From Nonomuraea sediminis (lineage in GTDB: Bacteria > Actinomycetota > Actinomycetes > Streptosporangiales > Streptosporangiaceae), in the NCBI RefSeq assembly GCF_018531495.1, contig NZ_JAHDTI010000003.1, positions 186,001-250,000 on the forward strand: DNA of 64,000 nt, read 5' to 3'. Both the position numbers and the translations under genes were made by a program. Shown here piece after piece: positions 59,709 to 64,000 of this stretch (position 1 is the first letter of the stretch; each line of letters opens with the position of its first letter). Below the pieces are notes generated by a model, which saw nothing but the letters and a program-made list of their open reading frames with translations, searched no databases and was not told the origin of the DNA.

Positions 59709-60838
59709 CGGGACACCCTCCGCTTGGGGTTGAACACCCACACGCGCAGCAGCAGGAAGCGCACCAGCGTGGCAAGCGCGTTGGCCACCACGACCGCCAC
59801 CAGTTCCACCTTGTGCGGCACGCCGTCGGGCAGCATCGCCAGCCCGCCGGTGGTCAGCACGAGCCCGACCAGGAAGGCGATCAGGCCCTCGACCTGGTGC
59901 CGCATCGCCCCGGCCGCGCCGGTGACGCCGAAGGTGAAGCGCCGGTTGGCGGCGGTGTTGGCCACGGCGGTGGTCAGCAGCGCGATGGCGTTGGCCACGA
60001 GCACCGGCAGCACGTTCGACAGGGAGGAGAACAGCAGCAGGTAGGCCACGGTGCTGATCACGCCGACGGCGGCGAAGCGGGGCAACTGCTTGGCCATGCC
60101 GCGCGGCAGCTGCTGAGGAGAGCCGCTGAAGGCGACCCGCGCCATGCCGCGCAGGTCGTCCAGCGCGGTGCGCAGGATGTCGACCCGGCTGTCCGGGTCG
60201 TCGGTCCAGTCGACGGGCACCTCGTGGATGCGCAGGCCGTGCCGTTCGGCCAGGAGCAGCAGCTCGGTGTCGAAGAACCACTGCTCGTCCTCGACAGCGG
60301 GCAGCAGCCCCTGGGCGACCTCGGTCCGCAGCGCCTTGAACCCGCACTGCGCGTCGGAGAAGCGGGCTCCCAGCAGCGACCTCAGCAGCAGGTTGTACGA
60401 GCGCGAGATGAACTCCCGCTTCGGCCCGCGCACCACCCGGGCCGTGCGGGCCAGCCGGGTGCCGATAGCCAGGTCGCTGTGTCCCGACAGCAGCGGCGCG
60501 ACCAGGGGCAGGAAGGCGTCCAGGTCGGTGGACAGGTCGACGTCCATGTAGCTGACGACGTCCGCCTCGCTGGCCGACCAGACGGCCCGCAGCGCCCGTC
60601 CGCGCCCCTTGCTCTCCAGATGTACGGCGCGCACCTGCGGAAGCTCCCGCGCCAGCTCGGTGGCCTGGCTCCAGGTGTCGTCGGTGCTGGCGTTGTCCGC
60701 GATCGTGATGCGGAAGCCGTAGGGGAAGGTGCGGGTGAGGTAGCCGTGCAGCCGCCTGATGCTCGGGCCCAGCGCGCGCTGCTCGTTGTGGACCGGGACG
60801 ACCACCTCGACCAGGCGCGTCCTGATAGCTGTTTCCAT
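59705..60838 (-). CDS. GT2 polyprenyl-phosphate glycosyltransferase fused to GtrA
   Basis: A 377-aa fusion. Residues 1-245 are a dolichol-phosphate-mannose-synthase-like GT2 domain: VVVPVHNEQRAL, SYMDVDLSTDLDAF with the DxD-type metal site, DAQCGFKALR and WFFDTELLLLAERHG. Residues 255-370 are a GtrA-like four-helix domain (RFAAVGVISTVAYLLLFSSL onward), ending in the basic tail FNPKRRVSR. It makes a polyprenyl-phosphate sugar and probably helps present it across the membrane for the downstream GT39-like enzyme. The two-component system immediately upstream may control both. Confidence 0.92.
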   Translation of the reverse strand: METAIRTRLVEVVVPVHNEQRALGPSIRRLHGYLTRTFPYGFRITIADNASTDDTWSQATELARELPQVRAVHLESKGRGRALRAVWSASEADVVSYMDVDLSTDLDAFLPLVAPLLSGHSDLAIGTRLARTARVVRGPKREFISRSYNLLLRSLLGARFSDAQCGFKALRTEVAQGLLPAVEDEQWFFDTELLLLAERHGLRIHEVPVDWTDDPDSRVDILRTALDDLRGMARVAFSGSPQQLPRGMAKQLPRFAAVGVISTVAYLLLFSSLSNVLPVLVANAIALLTTAVANTAANRRFTFGVTGAAGAMRHQVEGLIAFLVGLVLTTGGLAMLPDGVPHKVELVAVVVANALATLVRFLLLRVWVFNPKRRVSR

Positions 60839-60862
60839 GACACCACGGTCACGGAGTGAGCT

Positions 60863-62248
60863 TTAACCCGACTTAGCCGATTCTGAATGGGGGGTTAGAT
60901 TTCCCGGCAGCTTGATCGTCGCCACGACGCCGCCGCCTGGGGCGTTGTCCAGCCGGACCTCGCCGCCCGCCTCCGCCACGGCCTGCGCCACGATCGCCAG
61001 CCCGAGCCCCGACCCGGGCAGCCCGCGCGCGGACGGCGAGCGCCAGAACCGTTCGAAGACGTGCGGCAGCTCCTCCTCCGGGATCCCGGGACCGTGGTCG
61101 CGCACGGTCACCACGCCCTCGCGCAGCCGCACCTCGACCTCGCCGCCCGGGCCGAACTTGGCCGCGTTTTCGATGAGGTTCAGTACGGCACGCTCCAACG
61201 AGACGGCGTTGCCCACCACGAACCAGGGGCTGAGATCCGTGGTCACCCGGGCGCCGCGCAGCTCGGCCCGCCCGACGGCGGCCTTGACCACGTCGTGCAG
61301 CGCCAGCTCGACGTGCGGCTCGTGGTCGGTGTCGCCGCGAGCAAGCTGGAGCAGGTCGCCGACCAGCGAGCTGAGCTCGGCGAACTGCGCCTTGACGTTG
61401 ACCAGCAGGCGTTCCTTGGCGCCAGGGTCGAGCTGCCTGCCGGTCTGCTCGCTGCGCAGCAGCAGGTCGATGTTGGTGCGCAGGGTGGTCAGCGGGGTGC
61501 GCAGCTCGTGCCCGGCGTCGGCGACGAGCTGCCGCTGGCGGTCGCGCGAGCCGGCGAGCGACGCGGTCATCGCGTTGAACGACTGGCTGAGGCGGGCGAT
61601 CTCGTCCTCGCCCTCGACGGGGATGCGCGTGTCGAGGTCCTCGGTGTGCGCGATGTGCTCGACGGCCTTGGTGAGCCGGCCCACGGGCCGCAGCGCCGTA
61701 CGCGAGACGACGAGGCCGGCCCAGGCGGCGAGCAGCACACCGCCGGCCGCCACCCCGGCGAGCAGGACGGCCAGGTTGCGCATCGAGCTGTTCAGCTCGT
61801 GCAGCGGCCTGCCGACCATGACGGAGACGTCGGGGAAGACGTTGGCGACCATGATGCGCATGGGACGGCCGTCGTCGTCCTCACCGTCGTAGAAGTCCCT
61901 GTAGTCGCGCGGTCCCTGGGCGGCCGCCTTGGCCTTTTCCGACACCTTCATGCCCACGCTGCCCATGACGCAGCGGCTTTTGTCGGGATAAACGATCTGG
62001 ACGGCCTCGCGCAGCGGCGGGCCGTGCTGCCACCACTCATCGGACGTCGGGTTCGGCGAGCAGTGGCCCTGCACATATCGCACCTGGTCCGGTGGCGGCT
62101 TCGACTCCCACAGCGAGTCGTTGATCTGCCAGGACAGCTGACGGTAGACCAGGTACCAGCACCCCACCGCGCTGACCGCCACCGCGATCGCGACCGCGGC
62201 GGCCACCAGCAGCGTGAGGCGGGTGCGGAGGCTGCGGGACTTCTTCAC
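60863..62248 (-). CDS. Sensor histidine kinase (HAMP, EnvZ/PhoR-type)
   Basis: A 461-aa membrane kinase. TM1 lies at about residues 9-34, followed by an extracellular sensor of about 130 residues with two cysteines (GHC, SRC) and an acidic patch DGEDDDG. TM2 is near 165-190, then HAMP. The H-box is [17 protein letters not shown], the N-box [11 protein letters not shown], with DHGPGIP and GSGLGLAIV forming the ATP lid. The GTG start overlaps the response-regulator stop (GTGA). The ligand is unknown; the acidic patch could bind a cation or cationic peptide. Confidence 0.94.
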   Translation of the reverse strand: MKKSRSLRTRLTLLVAAAVAIAVAVSAVGCWYLVYRQLSWQINDSLWESKPPPDQVRYVQGHCSPNPTSDEWWQHGPPLREAVQIVYPDKSRCVMGSVGMKVSEKAKAAAQGPRDYRDFYDGEDDDGRPMRIMVANVFPDVSVMVGRPLHELNSSMRNLAVLLAGVAAGGVLLAAWAGLVVSRTALRPVGRLTKAVEHIAHTEDLDTRIPVEGEDEIARLSQSFNAMTASLAGSRDRQRQLVADAGHELRTPLTTLRTNIDLLLRSEQTGRQLDPGAKERLLVNVKAQFAELSSLVGDLLQLARGDTDHEPHVELALHDVVKAAVGRAELRGARVTTDLSPWFVVGNAVSLERAVLNLIENAAKFGPGGEVEVRLREGVVTVRDHGPGIPEEELPHVFERFWRSPSARGLPGSGLGLAIVAQAVAEAGGEVRLDNAPGGGVVATIKLPGNLTPHSESAKSG

Positions 62249-62940
62249 GGGGCGGCTCGCAGCACATACCCCACCCCGCGCACGGTGTGGATGAGCCGCG
62301 TCTCCCCTGCCGCCTCGAGCTTGCGCCGCAGGTACATCACGTACACGTCGAGCGAGTTGGACGTGGGCTCGAAGTCGAAGCCCCACACCTCGCCCAGGAT
62401 CTGCTCCCTGGTCAGCACCTGGCGCGGGTGGGTGAGGAAGAGCTCGAGCAGCAGGTACTCGGTCCGCGTCAGGTCCACGTGCCGGGAGCCGCGGGTGACC
62501 TCGCGGGTGGCCGGGTCCATGTGCAGGTCGTCGTAGGCGAGCGCGGTCTCGTCGGCCTGGCCGGACAGGGCCCCGCGGCGCAGCAGCGCGCGCACGCGGG
62601 CCAGCAGCTCGTCCAGCTCGAACGGCTTGACCAGGTAGTCGTCCGCCCCGGCGTCCAGCCCCGAGACCCGGTCGCCGACGGCGTCGCGGGCGGTGAGCAT
62701 GAGGACGGGCACGTTGTTGCCCGACTGCCGCAGCCGCCGGCACGCGGTGAGCCCGTCCAGGCGCGGCATCATCACATCCAGCAGGACGCCGTCGTACGGC
62801 TCGCGCGTCAGCGCTTCCAGCGCCGCCTGACCGTCGTTGGCGGTGACGACCTTGTAGCCCTCGAACTCCAGGCTCGACTGCAGCGCCTCGCGCAGCGCGG
62901 GTTCGTCGTCCACCACCAGCAGGCGGGCAGGCTCACTCAT
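62245..62940 (-). CDS. OmpR-family response regulator
   Basis: A 231-aa regulator. The receiver domain has D11-D12, the phosphorylation site D55 ([13 protein letters not shown]), a conserved Thr (LMLTARD) and Lys ([10 protein letters not shown]). The winged-helix output domain has [24 protein letters not shown] and [23 protein letters not shown]. It precedes and overlaps the sensor kinase gene. The tail of the operon leads directly into the glycosyltransferase genes on the same strand, so these are probable targets or co-transcribed genes. Confidence 0.95.
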   Translation of the reverse strand: MSEPARLLVVDDEPALREALQSSLEFEGYKVVTANDGQAALEALTREPYDGVLLDVMMPRLDGLTACRRLRQSGNNVPVLMLTARDAVGDRVSGLDAGADDYLVKPFELDELLARVRALLRRGALSGQADETALAYDDLHMDPATREVTRGSRHVDLTRTEYLLLELFLTHPRQVLTREQILGEVWGFDFEPTSNSLDVYVMYLRRKLEAAGETRLIHTVRGVGYVLRAAP

Positions 62941-62985
62941 GCCTACACGCTAGGGCCCCATTCTGAGAACTCGGTGAAGGCGCAC

Positions 62986-64000
62986 TTAGAAGGTCACAGG
63001 CAGGGCTTTCAGCCCGAAGATGGCACTGTCGTATTTGAACGACAGCTCCTCATCTGCCTGCTCCACGCCCAGTCCGGGGATGCGCTCGAACAGGGTCCGG
63101 TAGGCGATCTCCAGCTCCGCCCTGGCCAGGTTCTGCCCGAGGCACTGGTGCACGCCGTACCCGAAGGCCACGTGGTGGCGGGCGCCGCGCTCGACGTCGA
63201 GCTCGTCGGGCCGCTCGAAGACGCGCTCGTCGCGGTTGGCGGAGGCGCCGAGCACGTAGATGCCCTCGCCCTTCTTGACGTGCTGACCGCCGATCTCCTG
63301 GTCCTCGGTGGCGACCCGGTCGAAGGCCACCCAGTCGACGATGGAGTGGTAGCGCAGCAGTTCCTCGACGGCCATCGGCCAGAGGTCGGGGTTCTCGCGC
63401 AGCCGGGCCAGTTGTCCAGGCCGGCGCAGCAGGCTGAGCGCGCCGAGCGGGATCATGTTGGCGGTCGTCTCGTGCCCGGCCACCAGCAGCAGGAACGCCG
63501 TGCCGACGATCTCGTCGTGGGTCAGCTGCCCGCCCTTGTACAGCCGCCCGATCAGGTCGTCGCCGGGATCGCGGGTGAACAGGTCGTCGAGGTACTGCCT
63601 GATCTCGAAGGCCGCCTGGAACCCCTCCCCCGACAGCAGCGCGCGCGTCCTGGACTGGAAGAACTCCCTGTCCTCGTACGGCACGCCGAGCAGCTGGCAG
63701 ATGACCAGCGACGGCACGGCCAGCCCGAAGTCCTCGACCAGGTCGGCCGGCGAGCCCTTGGCCAGCATGGCGTCGATCATCCCGTCGACGACCTCCTGGA
63801 TGCCGGGCCGCATGTCCCTGACGCGCCTGACGCTGAACTCGGGGATGAGCAGCTTGCGGAAGCGCGTGTGCTCGGGCGGGTCGAGGTCGATGAACTGCCC
63901 GACGGAGAACTTCCGCATCGCCTCCAGTTCCTCGGGGCTGGGCGGCTCCGGGCTCAGCGCGCCGTTCGGGTGGCCGGGCGTGGCCGGGTTCGTGCTGATC
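62986..64000 (-). CDS. Cytochrome P450 (N-terminus outside the window)
   Basis: About 338 C-terminal residues of a bacterial class I P450; the reading frame is open to the window edge. It retains DPPEHTRFRKLL (helix C), the I-helix LLVAGHETTANM, the ExxR of VEELLRYH, and the heme-thiolate loop VAFGYGVHQCLGQNLARAELE with the cysteine ligand. The start upstream of the window is missing, typically 60-80 residues. No ferredoxin gene follows within the window. Substrate unknown; similar proteins tailor natural products. Confidence 0.93.
   Translation of the reverse strand, partial: ISTNPATPGHPNGALSPEPPSPEELEAMRKFSVGQFIDLDPPEHTRFRKLLIPEFSVRRVRDMRPGIQEVVDGMIDAMLAKGSPADLVEDFGLAVPSLVICQLLGVPYEDREFFQSRTRALLSGEGFQAAFEIRQYLDDLFTRDPGDDLIGRLYKGGQLTHDEIVGTAFLLLVAGHETTANMIPLGALSLLRRPGQLARLRENPDLWPMAVEELLRYHSIVDWVAFDRVATEDQEIGGQHVKKGEGIYVLGASANRDERVFERPDELDVERGARHHVAFGYGVHQCLGQNLARAELEIAYRTLFERIPGLGVEQADEELSFKYDSAIFGLKALPVTF

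Noticed and set aside
60880..62966. ATTCTGA heptamer as a proven operator of the response regulator
   Set aside because: Only two copies, one inside coding sequence; too short to call as a feature, so mentioned only within a finding.

Overview
The window is chromosomal DNA of a very GC-rich actinobacterium. A Streptosporangiales member (Nonomuraea-like) is my inference. It rests on the GC bias at third codon positions, the many GTG starts and 4-nt ATGA/GTGA overlaps, a Rv3722c-type aspartate aminotransferase, a mycobacterial-style frdABCD, SAV_2336/NB-ARC and DUF5753 proteins, and paired LAL regulators. I see no rRNA, tRNA, CRISPR array, integrase or transposase. I count 49 protein-coding genes, two of them cut by the window edges, and two copies of a short inverted-terminal-repeat element.

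Layout. 1-7366: tail of a FAD hydroxylase, a three-subunit molybdenum hydroxylase operon, a canonical class A beta-lactamase, a PHM-like copper lipoprotein and a GNAT enzyme. 7454-12177: a tandem P-loop protein, a lipid kinase and a secreted M6 protease. 12250-20503: a frdABCD operon led by a coupled 77-aa protein, an NAD(P)-binding protein, ctaD, an aspartate aminotransferase, repeat copy A and a zinc-ribbon membrane protein. 20555-24248: a GlcD-like oxidase and a receptor-type Ser/Thr kinase.

24258-32327 (minus strand) is the most distinctive locus: four genes joined by 4-nt overlaps. In transcription order they encode an inactive trypsin-like/EAD/VMAP protein, a MoxR AAA ATPase, a vWA(SAV_2336)-NB-ARC STAND protein and a KAP NTPase. 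This looks like a variant of the vWA-MoxR-VMAP NTP-dependent conflict systems. 32425-44454 is acyl-CoA catabolism: TetR, biotin-dependent carboxylase, enoyl-CoA hydratase, acyl-CoA synthetase, AtuA-like protein, then ROK and GNAT genes, then an APH-like kinase and an acyl-CoA dehydrogenase. The set resembles leucine/acyclic terpene (liu/atu) degradation.

44525-46023 holds a DUF5753 regulator flanked by two small genes; all three have AATTGC elements upstream. 46217-51355 holds two tandem LAL (LuxR) regulators. 51414-57661 holds a ribose-type ABC importer and a secreted GH92 alpha-mannosidase that share a LacI-type operator, with repeat copy B between them. 57837-62940 holds a GT39-like transferase, a GT2-GtrA protein and a two-component system. 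The window ends inside a cytochrome P450 gene.
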